Source of the DNA: JBBIRG01 sp964410965
Lineage (GTDB): Bacteria > CLD3 > SB21 > JBBIRG01
Reading direction: 5' to 3'
Length of the DNA: 64,000 bases
Assembly (NCBI GenBank): GCA_964410965.1
Contig: CAYPIY010000009.1
Location: 1 to 64,000, forward strand
Made by a program: the position numbers and the translations under genes. Positions 22,876 to 31,376 of the stretch are shown one piece after another. Under the pieces are notes generated by a model. It saw only the letters and a list, made by a program, of their open reading frames with translations, was not told where the DNA came from and made no database searches. Each line of letters begins with the position of its first letter. The first letter of the stretch is position 1.

Positions 22876-24645
22876 ATGCTTAACAAGATCATCCTTCTCA
22901 TTATGTTCGGATTAACCTTCACGGATTTCTCTTCAGGTCAATCCCTGTTTCTTGGCAAAAAATCCATGATCATTCTTAACACAAGGGACACTGCGTCATT
23001 CACTGGAATAAAAAAAATCATTACAGAAAATGAAGGGCACATGATACATGGCTTTGCGCCCAGAATTTGGCAGGGTTATCTCACGGAAAAAGCGAAGACC
23101 GAGATTGAAAAGACCGGATGGGTCAGCCACATTGTGAACGGACATTTCGACCCGAATACAGCGGGCCTCAAGAAAAAAGATCAGTTCATCATCAACTCTT
23201 GGAACAAATGGTTCATTCAAAGCCTGGCTATGCGCGGCGAGGATGACCGTGCCGGAAACAAGGATAAACCCGTCGGAAAAGCCGACCGGAATGAAACCAG
23301 CGAATACATGATCGGAAGCGTGTCTGTCGGTGTCGTTTTTATCGAAAGTGACGGAACCCTTGATAAAAAAACCGAATCCTGGACCCAGGAGGACAAGGAG
23401 GACGTTTTTCATCAGATCCAGAAAGGCCTGGAATGGTGGACCGAAAAAGGCGGATACAGGGCCAGTCTGACATGGACCTATGAATTCAAAACCGTCAGGA
23501 CCAAGTACGAACCGATACAGCATTCTTCAGATGACGCTGATGAATGGACAAAAGATGTTTCCGTGAAACTGGGCTACGGCGGCGGAAACATATACGACAT
23601 CAACCGAAACTACGCCAACGCGTTGCGGGATAAGAACCAGACCAACTGGGCATTTGTCATTTTTGTGGTACCCGCGACCAATGACGAGGACGGTGACTGG
23701 AAAGGAAACGGAGCGGTTGCCTGGGCGAATTTGGGCGGTCCGCTGATGGTCATCAATAACCGCTGTGCAAACTGGGGTGAAACCAAAGTATGGGAAGTCG
23801 TCACCCATGAAACCGGACACATTTTCAACGCGCTCGATGAATACAAAGGAGCTTCCAACGGAAATGAACGACACGGACTTCTGAATGTCATTAACGGAAA
23901 CGCCGAGGAAGGCGGAATTGTAAAGAAAAAATGCATCATGAAAGCAAATGACGTTCAGCTCTGCGAATTCTCAGCCGGGCAAATCGGCTGGGTCGACGAC
24001 AATTATGACGGAATTTTTGAGGTGGATTATCTTAACCTATCAAAAAATTTCAACCGGGCTCTGGCAAAAAAGGAAGCGGAATTTTTTAAAAATTCAGGCC
24101 AGCAGGTAAAGATCGAATTTGTTGACCCGTATGTCGGGAAAAACAAAAAATTTTACACGGAGGATTTTACCAGGAATACGCGGTCCTGGAAGGAAGACAA
24201 AAGCACAGTTGTCAGGAACGGATATTACCTTGTTGACGGAAATTCGGAGATGCCCGTATGGCTGCCCGATGTGTACAACGATTTCACATTGACGCTACAG
24301 ACAAAATGGACAGGCGGTGACGTTTCCATGGGCTTCAGCCTGGACGTATCGTCATCTCCTCTGGGAAAAGTGTATTCGCTCGCAATTACGGGAGACGGCT
24401 ATGAAGCCCACAACGAGGCGCTGAGCGGAGAGGCTTTTTCAAGAAATTATATGCCTCATAAGGCCATTAAACTAAAGGACTGGAACACGGTTAAAATCGA
24501 ATGCAAAAACAACCTCATCAGTTTTTATGTCAACAACCAGAGAATCGCATCCTTTAAGGATAACAACGCAATCGACCGTTCCATCGGCATCTACGTCGAT
24601 GCAAATACCACAGCGGCATTCGATAACCTGATTATTTCTAAATAA
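22876..24645 (+). CDS. Secreted zinc metalloprotease with C-terminal LamG-like/DUF1080-like domain
   Basis: 589 residues. Signal peptide ends near SSGQ (about 21). Residues 140-390 form a catalytic domain with H311-E-T-G-H315-I-F-N-A-L-D321, i.e. an HExxHxxNxxD zinc motif close to the metzincin HExxHxxGxxH/D pattern but with Asn where the turn Gly is expected; a later CIMKAND can be the Met-turn. Residues 425-589 are a jelly-roll domain (FTLTLQTKWTGG, WNTVKIECKNNLISFYVNN) likely to bind glycans or protein. No sorting tail is present. AGGAGA precedes the ATG. Probably a periplasmic or secreted protease. Confidence 0.85.
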   Translation: MLNKIILLIMFGLTFTDFSSGQSLFLGKKSMIILNTRDTASFTGIKKIITENEGHMIHGFAPRIWQGYLTEKAKTEIEKTGWVSHIVNGHFDPNTAGLKKKDQFIINSWNKWFIQSLAMRGEDDRAGNKDKPVGKADRNETSEYMIGSVSVGVVFIESDGTLDKKTESWTQEDKEDVFHQIQKGLEWWTEKGGYRASLTWTYEFKTVRTKYEPIQHSSDDADEWTKDVSVKLGYGGGNIYDINRNYANALRDKNQTNWAFVIFVVPATNDEDGDWKGNGAVAWANLGGPLMVINNRCANWGETKVWEVVTHETGHIFNALDEYKGASNGNERHGLLNVINGNAEEGGIVKKKCIMKANDVQLCEFSAGQIGWVDDNYDGIFEVDYLNLSKNFNRALAKKEAEFFKNSGQQVKIEFVDPYVGKNKKFYTEDFTRNTRSWKEDKSTVVRNGYYLVDGNSEMPVWLPDVYNDFTLTLQTKWTGGDVSMGFSLDVSSSPLGKVYSLAITGDGYEAHNEALSGEAFSRNYMPHKAIKLKDWNTVKIECKNNLISFYVNNQRIASFKDNNAIDRSIGIYVDANTTAAFDNLIISK

Positions 24646-24716
24646 CAGCATTCTTCAGCTGTAACGGCCTGGAATGTTCGCTGATCCTTCACCTGCGGTT
24701 CGGCACATTCCGGGTT

Positions 24717-25440
24717 TCAATAGGCGATTCCATTCAACAACAGAATCAATATGGATATCATGAATCCTGCAATCCTGATTTTTTCCTTGTAAGCAGGTAT
24801 CAGCGACCACATGACCGGAATATACACAAACCAGATAAACAGTACCTGATAAATAAGATTCAGAAGGAACAGGAGTTTGACTTCAGCGTGACAATCACCG
24901 GTGATTTCACGGGTTAACTCATTCAAATCCAGTCGCCCAGGCTTGTGAAAGTGACATCGGTAAACGCGAATACGACATTAAAGCCGGAGTTCAGCAGAAA
25001 CGAGCATAATCCATTCATATTCCGGGCATCCGCTCTCCCGGCCGGGAGCTGGTCAGAACTCATCCCCCAACCGATGAGGAACGGAGTCAAGGGCATCAGC
25101 AGAACCACCTAGAGCATAAGTTCGCCGTTTCCCTTGTACACACCGGCGACTGCGGAGAAAAACACCATAAGTCCAAACGGGATATATATAAAAACGAATA
25201 CATGCCCGAGTTTCAGCCAGAAAAGCAGGTTCGGAATTTTTGCATCAAGTTCTTTCTGGTTCACCAGTAACAGCGGACATCGGTGACAAAGCCGAATCTG
25301 GAAGGTATACAGAAAAAAAACTAAAACAGAATCATCAGCAATGCATCTACATTGCCTTTCCGGAAAAAATCTTTGTATACAGAGATCACCCGGAAATCGG
25401 CGGCTATGAAAAGAAGATCAGAGGCAAAAGGAACTTATTA
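24717..25440 (-). pseudogene. Decayed polytopic membrane-protein gene
   Basis: Membrane-protein-like coding sequence is spread over all three minus-strand frames. Frame one (25434-25321) encodes VISVYKDFFRKGNVDALLM and then stops. Frame two takes over near 25330 (LLVNQKELDAKIPNLLFWL, then a hydrophobic helix), meets an in-frame TAG at 25111-25109, and continues as VVLLMPLTPFLIGWG to a TGA at 24925. Frame three (from about 24950) gives LNELTREITG, LLFLLNLIYQVLFIWF and ends LLLNGIAY at 24717. Two frameshifts and one amber thus separate what reads as one protein of about 230 residues with four or more helices. I cannot name the family. The short intact pieces are not separate genes. The remaining gap to mutA (25441-25659) is AT-rich with no gene. 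Confidence 0.6.
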
Positions 25441-25659
25441 CAACCTATGAAAATTTTCATGAAACCTGCGTTAATTTACTTTCATAATAATATATTCTGT
25501 TTTGTATTATTATCAATTGCCCGGCAACGGCCGCATAAAAAAGTCGAATCCGGTGACCTGAAAAAATATCATTTCTGAAAATTTATTTGCGATTTCCTTT
25601 AATTGATTGTAATTTATTCCGCTTTTGGAACCGATACAATCATTATGGAGTTTCCTACA

Positions 25660-27816
25660 ATGGCTGGACAAGAAATTCTTCCGGACAAAGACCTTCATCT
25701 GAAGGAATTGTTTTCACCGCCAACTTATGAAGACTGGCGAAAAGTAGTCGAAAACGACCTGAAGGGCGTTCCCTTTGAAAAAAAATTAGTATCAAAAACA
25801 TATGAGGGTATCGACCTTCAGCCGATTTACACCTCCGCCGGTTCAGATGGAAAAAAAACAGATTCTTCCTGGCCCGGCATGTTGCCCTTTCGCAGGGGCT
25901 CCCGGGTAACCGGTTATTTGTGCCATCCCTGGCTTGTTTGCCAGGACCTGCCCTATGGACTGGCCGAGGAATACAATGAAGCGCTCCGTCATGATCTTCA
26001 ACGTGGGATGAACTGTATTTTTCTTCCGCTGGACTATCCGACACAAATGGGAATGGATGCGGATTACGCAAGGCCCGGTGAGGTCGGAAACAATGGCGTA
26101 TCCATATCCGGGCTTAACAGCATCGCCCGCGCCCTTAAGGAAGTTGACCTGAAGCGACACCCGGTTTTCATAGAAGCGGGTTTTTCCGGCATGCCCTTCC
26201 TGATCCTGCTGAAAGCCTTCTGTGAAAAGAACAACTTTGATTTCAAATCCCTGTCGGGCGGATGCATCTCTGACCCGCTTGGCTTTCTGGCCGGACATGG
26301 CCAGTTACCTGCGGACATGAAAACTGTGTTCGATGAAGTGTTTTTTTCAACCGATTGGGTCAGCCGCAACGGGTCAGAACTCCGCACAATCGGGGTAAGC
26401 GGGCTGCCCTATCATAACGCCGGGGCTTCCGCTGTACAGGAACTCACCGCAGTTATGGCTACCGCCGTGGAATACATCCATCAGCTGACAAGCCGGGGTT
26501 TAAAGACCGCTGACCTATTCCGGCGGATACGGCTTGCATTCGGAACCGGATCCTTTTATTTCATGGAAATCGCCAAACTCCGCGCCGCAAGGATATTGTG
26601 GACAAAAATAGCCGAATCATTTTCCGTTTCGCCCGAAGAAACAGGGGTTTTCATTCACTCGGAAACTTCCTCGTACAACCAGACTGTATACGACCCCTAC
26701 GTCAATGTCCTGCGCACGACGACAGAAGCATTTTCGGCCGTGATCGGCGGAGCCGACAGCATTTGCGTGCAGCCTTTCGATGCCGTATTCAGCCTTCCTG
26801 ACGAGTTTTCAAGGAGGCTAGCCCGCAATACTCAAACGATCCTGAATGAGGAGACCCACCTGCGCGAACTGATCGACCCCGCCGGGGGTTCGTATTTTAT
26901 CGAATCACTGACCGAATCCGTTGCTGACGCCGCCTGGACCCTTTTTCAGGCCATTGAAAAGCAGGGAGGCATGGCCCAATCACTCGTCAGCGGCGCTTTT
27001 CAGGATGAAATCAGAAAAACCGCTGAACAGCGGCAGACAGATTATCACAGACGAAAATCGGTTCTTGTCGGAACGAATTTATACACAAACCCTAAAGAGG
27101 ACATGATCCGGCCGCGTGTGCCGGATTATGAACAGATCTACAAGAAACGCAGAGAATACCTCCAGAAATACCGTGTATCAGGAAATCAGGCCTCGAATGC
27201 GGCCGTGCTCCAGAAGCTGGAACAGATCACCAACCTGCACTCTGAGGAAATCATCAATCTTGGGATTGAAGCGGTGCTCGCAGGCGCAACTCTTGGTGAA
27301 ATTTCCAAGGCTCTGCGCTCACAGGCCGGGGAACCTGTAAGGATCATGCCGGTAGAAAGCCGCCGGGCATCGGTATTATTTGAACAACTGCGCAAGGCTT
27401 CCGAGAATCACCTGCAAACCAAGGGTTACCGACCCTCGGTTTTTCTCGCAACGATGGGCCCTCTTTCACAGTACAAGGCACGCGCCGATTTTTCCAAGGG
27501 CTTTTTTGAAACAGGCGGATTCGATGTAATCTACCCGTCGGGTTTTGCCACCCCCGCCGATGCCGTCAGCAGCGCTATTGAATCCGGATCCAGAGTGATT
27601 GTCATTTGTTCGACGGATGATACGTATCCCGAACTGGTTCCACCCCTGGTCAAAGAAATTAAAACCAAAATCAAAGATGCCGTAGTCATACTCGCGGGTT
27701 ATCCAAAAGATCAGATTGAACAACACAAGCAGTCCGGCGTGGATAATTTTATTTATCTCGGAGCCGATGTGGTCCAGATCCTGTCCTCCGTCCAATTTAA
27801 AACAGGAGTGAAATAA
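25660..27816 (+). CDS. mutA: Methylmalonyl-CoA mutase small (beta) subunit
   Basis: 718 residues from the ATG at 25660, chosen because GGAG (25647-25650) is correctly spaced; in-frame starts at 25645 and 25603 would add unlikely residues. The TIM-barrel half has RGSRVTGYLCHPWLV, LPYHNAGASAVQEL and ETSSYNQTVYDPYVNVLRTT. The C-terminal Rossmann half (about 580-718) resembles a B12 domain but lacks the DxHxxG cobalamin-binding motif; the corresponding stretch reads ATMGPLSQYKARADF. That is normal for the non-catalytic subunit of heterodimeric mutases. It ends in TAATG, sharing one base with the mutB start. Confidence 0.95.
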   Translation: MAGQEILPDKDLHLKELFSPPTYEDWRKVVENDLKGVPFEKKLVSKTYEGIDLQPIYTSAGSDGKKTDSSWPGMLPFRRGSRVTGYLCHPWLVCQDLPYGLAEEYNEALRHDLQRGMNCIFLPLDYPTQMGMDADYARPGEVGNNGVSISGLNSIARALKEVDLKRHPVFIEAGFSGMPFLILLKAFCEKNNFDFKSLSGGCISDPLGFLAGHGQLPADMKTVFDEVFFSTDWVSRNGSELRTIGVSGLPYHNAGASAVQELTAVMATAVEYIHQLTSRGLKTADLFRRIRLAFGTGSFYFMEIAKLRAARILWTKIAESFSVSPEETGVFIHSETSSYNQTVYDPYVNVLRTTTEAFSAVIGGADSICVQPFDAVFSLPDEFSRRLARNTQTILNEETHLRELIDPAGGSYFIESLTESVADAAWTLFQAIEKQGGMAQSLVSGAFQDEIRKTAEQRQTDYHRRKSVLVGTNLYTNPKEDMIRPRVPDYEQIYKKRREYLQKYRVSGNQASNAAVLQKLEQITNLHSEEIINLGIEAVLAGATLGEISKALRSQAGEPVRIMPVESRRASVLFEQLRKASENHLQTKGYRPSVFLATMGPLSQYKARADFSKGFFETGGFDVIYPSGFATPADAVSSAIESGSRVIVICSTDDTYPELVPPLVKEIKTKIKDAVVILAGYPKDQIEQHKQSGVDNFIYLGADVVQILSSVQFKTGVK

Positions 27817-29996
27817 TGAAACCTGATTTCACCAGCATCAAATACCAGACAGTATTTTCACATCAGCAATATGCCGAATGGAAAAGTCAGTTTGAAAAGG
27901 AATCCGGCCAGCCGTTTGAATCTGCCGTGTGGCAAACCATGGAACAGATTCCCGTCAGACCGCTTTATTCGGAATCGGATATTGCGGGTTATGACCATTT
28001 AGATTATTTATCCGGAATTCCGCCTTTTCTGCGAGGCCCCTACAGCACCATGTACGTTCAGCGACCCTGGACGGTTCGCCAATACGCTGGATTCTCCACG
28101 GCCGAGGAAAGCAACGCGTTCTACAGGCGTAATCTCGCGGCGGGACAGATGGGCCTTTCCGTCGCTTTCGACCTTGCAACGCACCGGGGATACGATTCGG
28201 ACCACCCGCGAGTGGTGGGCGATGTCGGCAAAGCCGGAGTGGCAATCGACAGCATCGAAGACATGAAAATCCTGTTTGACAGGATTCCGCTGGATAAGAT
28301 GTCCGTTTCCATGACCATGAACGGCGCCGTTCTGCCCGTCCTTGCGTTTTATATCGTTGCCGCAGAAGAACAGGGTGTTAAGCATGAACTTCTGACCGGA
28401 ACGATTCAGAACGATATTCTCAAGGAATATATGGTCCGGAACACCTATATTTACCCGCCTGAAATCTCGATGCGCATCATCGCGGACATATTCAAATACA
28501 CGGCCAGGGAGATGCCAAAGTTTAACAGCATCAGCATTTCGGGCTATCATATGCAGGAAGCAGGCGCGACGGCCGATCTGGAAATGGCTTATACACTTGC
28601 GGATGGCCTCGAATATGTACGTACCGGCATCCGGTCCGGAATGAGTGTGGATGATTTCGCCCCCCGTTTGTCTTTTTTCTGGGCGCAGGGTATGAATTAT
28701 TATATGGAAATCGCTAAAATGAGGGCCGCCCGGGTGATCTGGGCCAAACTTATCCGGCAATTCAACCCGAAAAATTCAAAGTCCATGGCCCTCCGGACAC
28801 ATTCCCAGACTTCGGGATGGAGTCTTACGGAACAGGACCCATTTAACAATATCGTCAGGACCTGCATCGAAGCCATGGCTGCGGTATTAGGCCACACCCA
28901 GTCTCTTCATACGAATTCACTGGACGAAGCCATCGCCTTGCCGACAGATTTTTCTGCCCGCATCGCCCGTAACACTCAATTATATCTGCAGGAGGAAACT
29001 AATATCTGTAAAGTCATCGATCCGTGGGGCGGCTCTTATTATGTGGAATACCTGACCGGCGAACTGCTGAAAAAAGGATGGCAGCACATTCTGGAGGTCG
29101 AATCCTACGGAGGTATGACCAAAGCGATTGAAGCCGGCATACCGAAAATGCGTATCGAGGAAGCCGCGGCGCGCCGCCAGGCCAGGATCGATTCATCCAA
29201 AGAAACCATCGTCGGCGTCAACAAATTCCGACTCGACAGGGAAGAACCGATTGAAATCCTTGAAGTCGACAATACTGCCGTCCGTCTGTCCCAGATCAAA
29301 CGCCTGCAGGATGTCAAATCGAGGCGGAACAGCCGGGAAGTTGAAACCTGTCTGAATGCCATTACGCACTGCGTTTCGACCGGGGAAGGCAATCTTCTCG
29401 ATTTGACCGTGACAGCTGCGCGGGCACGGGCAACGCTCGGCGAAATTTCCGCCGCTGTTGAGAAGGTCAGCGGCCGTTACCAGGCCGTTGTCCGGACAGT
29501 ATCCGGAGTATACAGCAGTGAATTCGGCACCGATCAGGATGATCAAGTCAGTAAAGTCCGCACATTAACGGATGATTTCGCGAAACATGATGGACGCCGG
29601 CCCCGAATATTAATCGCAAAAATGGGACAGGACGGTCATGACCGCGGCGCCAAAGTCGTCGCTACCGCCTATGCCGATATGGGATTCGACGTGGATATGG
29701 GACCCCTGTTCCAGACGCCGGAGGAAACCGCACGCCAGGCCGCTGAAAACGATGTCCATGTCGTCGGTATGAGCTCACTTGCCGCCGGGCATAAAACCCT
29801 TCTTCCTCAATTGGTTGAGGAACTAAAAAAACTGGGACGTGACGATATTATCGTGATCTGCGGCGGCGTTATTCCCGCACAGGATTATGACTTCCTCTAT
29901 CAACACGGCGCGACAGCTATTTTCGGTCCCGGCACCAAAATCCCATCAGCGGCATTAATACTGATGGATGAAATCAATAAACGCTTCAGATTATAA
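27816..29996 (+). CDS. mutB: Methylmalonyl-CoA mutase large (alpha) subunit
   Basis: 726 residues. It interconverts (R)-methylmalonyl-CoA and succinyl-CoA with adenosylcobalamin, linking propionate to the citric acid cycle. The substrate barrel has PPFLRGPYSTMYVQRPWTVR and GYHMQEAGAT; the B12 domain carries D606-G-H-D-R-G611 with His608 as the cobalt ligand, followed by AKVVATAYADMGF, and the later GMSSLAAGHK and GGVIP cofactor loops. The ATG overlaps the mutA stop, so translation is coupled. A strong hairpin terminator follows 25 bases after the stop, which separates it from the toxin-antitoxin-like pair and meaB. Confidence 0.98.
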   Translation: MKPDFTSIKYQTVFSHQQYAEWKSQFEKESGQPFESAVWQTMEQIPVRPLYSESDIAGYDHLDYLSGIPPFLRGPYSTMYVQRPWTVRQYAGFSTAEESNAFYRRNLAAGQMGLSVAFDLATHRGYDSDHPRVVGDVGKAGVAIDSIEDMKILFDRIPLDKMSVSMTMNGAVLPVLAFYIVAAEEQGVKHELLTGTIQNDILKEYMVRNTYIYPPEISMRIIADIFKYTAREMPKFNSISISGYHMQEAGATADLEMAYTLADGLEYVRTGIRSGMSVDDFAPRLSFFWAQGMNYYMEIAKMRAARVIWAKLIRQFNPKNSKSMALRTHSQTSGWSLTEQDPFNNIVRTCIEAMAAVLGHTQSLHTNSLDEAIALPTDFSARIARNTQLYLQEETNICKVIDPWGGSYYVEYLTGELLKKGWQHILEVESYGGMTKAIEAGIPKMRIEEAAARRQARIDSSKETIVGVNKFRLDREEPIEILEVDNTAVRLSQIKRLQDVKSRRNSREVETCLNAITHCVSTGEGNLLDLTVTAARARATLGEISAAVEKVSGRYQAVVRTVSGVYSSEFGTDQDDQVSKVRTLTDDFAKHDGRRPRILIAKMGQDGHDRGAKVVATAYADMGFDVDMGPLFQTPEETARQAAENDVHVVGMSSLAAGHKTLLPQLVEELKKLGRDDIIVICGGVIPAQDYDFLYQHGATAIFGPGTKIPSAALILMDEINKRFRL

Positions 29997-30021
29997 TGCA
30001 TAATCGTATTTAGATATCCGA

Positions 30022-30061
30022 AATCCCTGTTTTCAAATTATTGAAAACAGGGATTAATTTT
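30022..30061 (+). terminator. Rho-independent terminator of mutAB
   Basis: AATCCCTGTTTTCAA (30022-30036) and TTGAAAACAGGGATT (30041-30055) form a perfect 15-bp stem with loop ATTA, followed by AATTTT. It is only modestly GC-rich but very stable by length. Confidence 0.8.
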
Positions 30062-30062
30062 C

Positions 30063-30111
30063 TTGACATTTTCAAAAAAAAATAATAATGTAATACAGAA
30101 CGTATTACATT
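30063..30111 (+). promoter_or_regulatory. Promoter with perfect palindromic operator for the VapBC-like pair
   Basis: TTGACA (30063-30068) is a consensus -35 box; 17 bases later is TAATGT (30086-30091), a weak -10. A perfect 10-bp inverted repeat, AATGTAATAC (30087-30096) and GTATTACATT (30102-30111) around AGAAC, overlaps the -10 and the likely start of transcription. This is the expected place for an operator bound by the ribbon-helix-helix antitoxin encoded just downstream. Confidence 0.7.
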
Positions 30112-30134
30112 TGAGTTTTGGAAGGTATGCATAT

Positions 30135-30383
30135 ATGTTTTCAATCCGTTTACCCGACGAGCTTGACGATCAGGTTAACCAGATCGCCGAGGAAGAACAA
30201 ACCTCAAAATCCCAGGTCGTGAAGGAAGCGCTGGTCCAGTATATCACGGATTATTTTTCACAGGTATCCGCTTATGAAGCCGGTAAAGACTTTTTTGGCC
30301 GGCACGGCAGCGGCCAAAATAACCTTTCTACCAACTATAAAAACCTGATCAGGGGAAAAATCCGTGCAAAACACACTCATTGA
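30135..30383 (+). CDS. Ribbon-helix-helix antitoxin (CopG/RHH type)
   Basis: 82 residues from the ATG at 30135, chosen because GGAAGG (30120-30125) precedes it and because MFSIRLPDELDDQ is the canonical RHH strand; an upstream in-frame start lies inside the operator. The RHH fold spans residues 1-45 (strand FSIRLP, helices EELDDQVNQIAEE and SKSQVVKEALVQYI). The tail (about 50-82) is the likely toxin-binding segment. Its 3' end overlaps the PIN toxin gene by 20 bases. It should repress its own promoter through the palindrome at 30087-30111. Confidence 0.85.
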   Translation: MFSIRLPDELDDQVNQIAEEEQTSKSQVVKEALVQYITDYFSQVSAYEAGKDFFGRHGSGQNNLSTNYKNLIRGKIRAKHTH

Positions 30384-30786
30384 CGCAGGGCCGATCATTG
30401 CCCTGTTTAACCGGGATGACATCCATCACCTTGCTGTTAAAACTTTTCTCCGGGACTTTAAGGGAAAACTGGTCACAAGCTGGCCGGTCATCACTGAAAC
30501 GATGTATATGCTTGATTTTAACCATCAGGTACAATGCGATTTCCTAAAGTGGATCCAGTATCCTTTTATAAATATTTTTTCTGTTGAAAAGGAACATCTC
30601 GACCGCATATCGGAACTCATGTCAAAATATCACGACGTTCCCATGGATTTTGCCGACGCTTCACTCGTTCTTACGGCTGAACTATTCAAATTGTGCGACA
30701 TCCTTTCGCTGGACCATGATTTTTTTGTATACAGAGTTGATGGGAAAAGAAAATTTAACAACAGAATCAAATATATTTTTTCCTGA
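30364..30786 (+). CDS. PIN-domain toxin (VapC-like)
   Basis: 140 residues, start GTG at 30364 within the antitoxin gene, behind an AGGGGAAAAA purine stretch. The PIN acidic residues are visible: Asp7 in TLIDAGPIIALF, Glu45 in SWPVITETMYML, Asp95 in MDFADASLV and Asp117 in LSLDHDFFVY. VapC-type enzymes cut tRNA or rRNA and are held inactive by their antitoxin. The pair sits between mutB and meaB, interrupting an otherwise coherent methylmalonyl-CoA locus. It ends 11 bases before the next gene. Confidence 0.85.
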   Translation: MQNTLIDAGPIIALFNRDDIHHLAVKTFLRDFKGKLVTSWPVITETMYMLDFNHQVQCDFLKWIQYPFINIFSVEKEHLDRISELMSKYHDVPMDFADASLVLTAELFKLCDILSLDHDFFVYRVDGKRKFNNRIKYIFS

Positions 30787-30796
30787 CGGGTTTATT

Positions 30797-31363
30797 ATGA
30801 ACATAACGATTTTTTTATCGATAATAAGCACCGTATTCGCCATCCCCGTTTCGACCGGCTTCTCTTTTTCCCAGGAATCCGACTTTAAGGATATCCGCGA
30901 CCAATACACAGAAATCCGAAACCACCTGAATCATTACCAGATAAGAAAACTTGACGTCCAGGGTGAATCCGCGGAAGGAGCAAAGCTGACCGCTTACATC
31001 GAAGATACTCTGATCAGGCTGATTGTTGCTGAATATTACGGGGAATCGGGAAAACGCGTCATCGAATATTATTACACGAATCAGCGGGTTTTTTTTATTC
31101 TTGACGTCATCGTAACTTATAACCGTCCTGTATATTATGATTCACTGCAGGCAGCTGAAAACAATGATCCGGAATGGCATGATCCTTTAAAATCAAAAAA
31201 AACCGAGGAGCGCCTTTATTTTAAAAACGACCGCATGATTCGCTGGATCGACAAAACCCGTCAGACAATCATGCCCGATTCAGACCTGTACAAGTCTAAA
31301 GAAACAGAATGGCTCGCTGAGAGCAATAAGATGTTGTCAGCTTTTTTTAACAGTGAACAGTAA
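30797..31363 (+). CDS. Small exported protein of unknown function
   Basis: 188 residues from the ATG at 30797 (MNITIFLSIISTVFAIPVS), which opens a signal peptide with cleavage near FSFSQ (about 24). The mature protein is rich in Tyr, Asp and Glu and looks alpha/beta (RVIEYYYTNQRVFFILDVIVTYNRP), with no family I can name. It lies between the toxin gene and meaB and overlaps the latter's extended frame, so it is probably in the same transcript. Confidence 0.65.
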   Translation: MNITIFLSIISTVFAIPVSTGFSFSQESDFKDIRDQYTEIRNHLNHYQIRKLDVQGESAEGAKLTAYIEDTLIRLIVAEYYGESGKRVIEYYYTNQRVFFILDVIVTYNRPVYYDSLQAAENNDPEWHDPLKSKKTEERLYFKNDRMIRWIDKTRQTIMPDSDLYKSKETEWLAESNKMLSAFFNSEQ

Positions 31364-31376
31364 TGCACAGCAGACC

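Noticed and set aside
25447..25460. Perfect palindrome ATGAAAATTTTCAT
   Set aside because: It is simple A/T sequence at the edge of the decayed gene and 200 bases from mutA; chance occurrence is likely.
25240..25578. 112-codon plus-strand frame
   Set aside because: It lies opposite the decayed membrane-protein gene and has no ribosome site or recognisable product.
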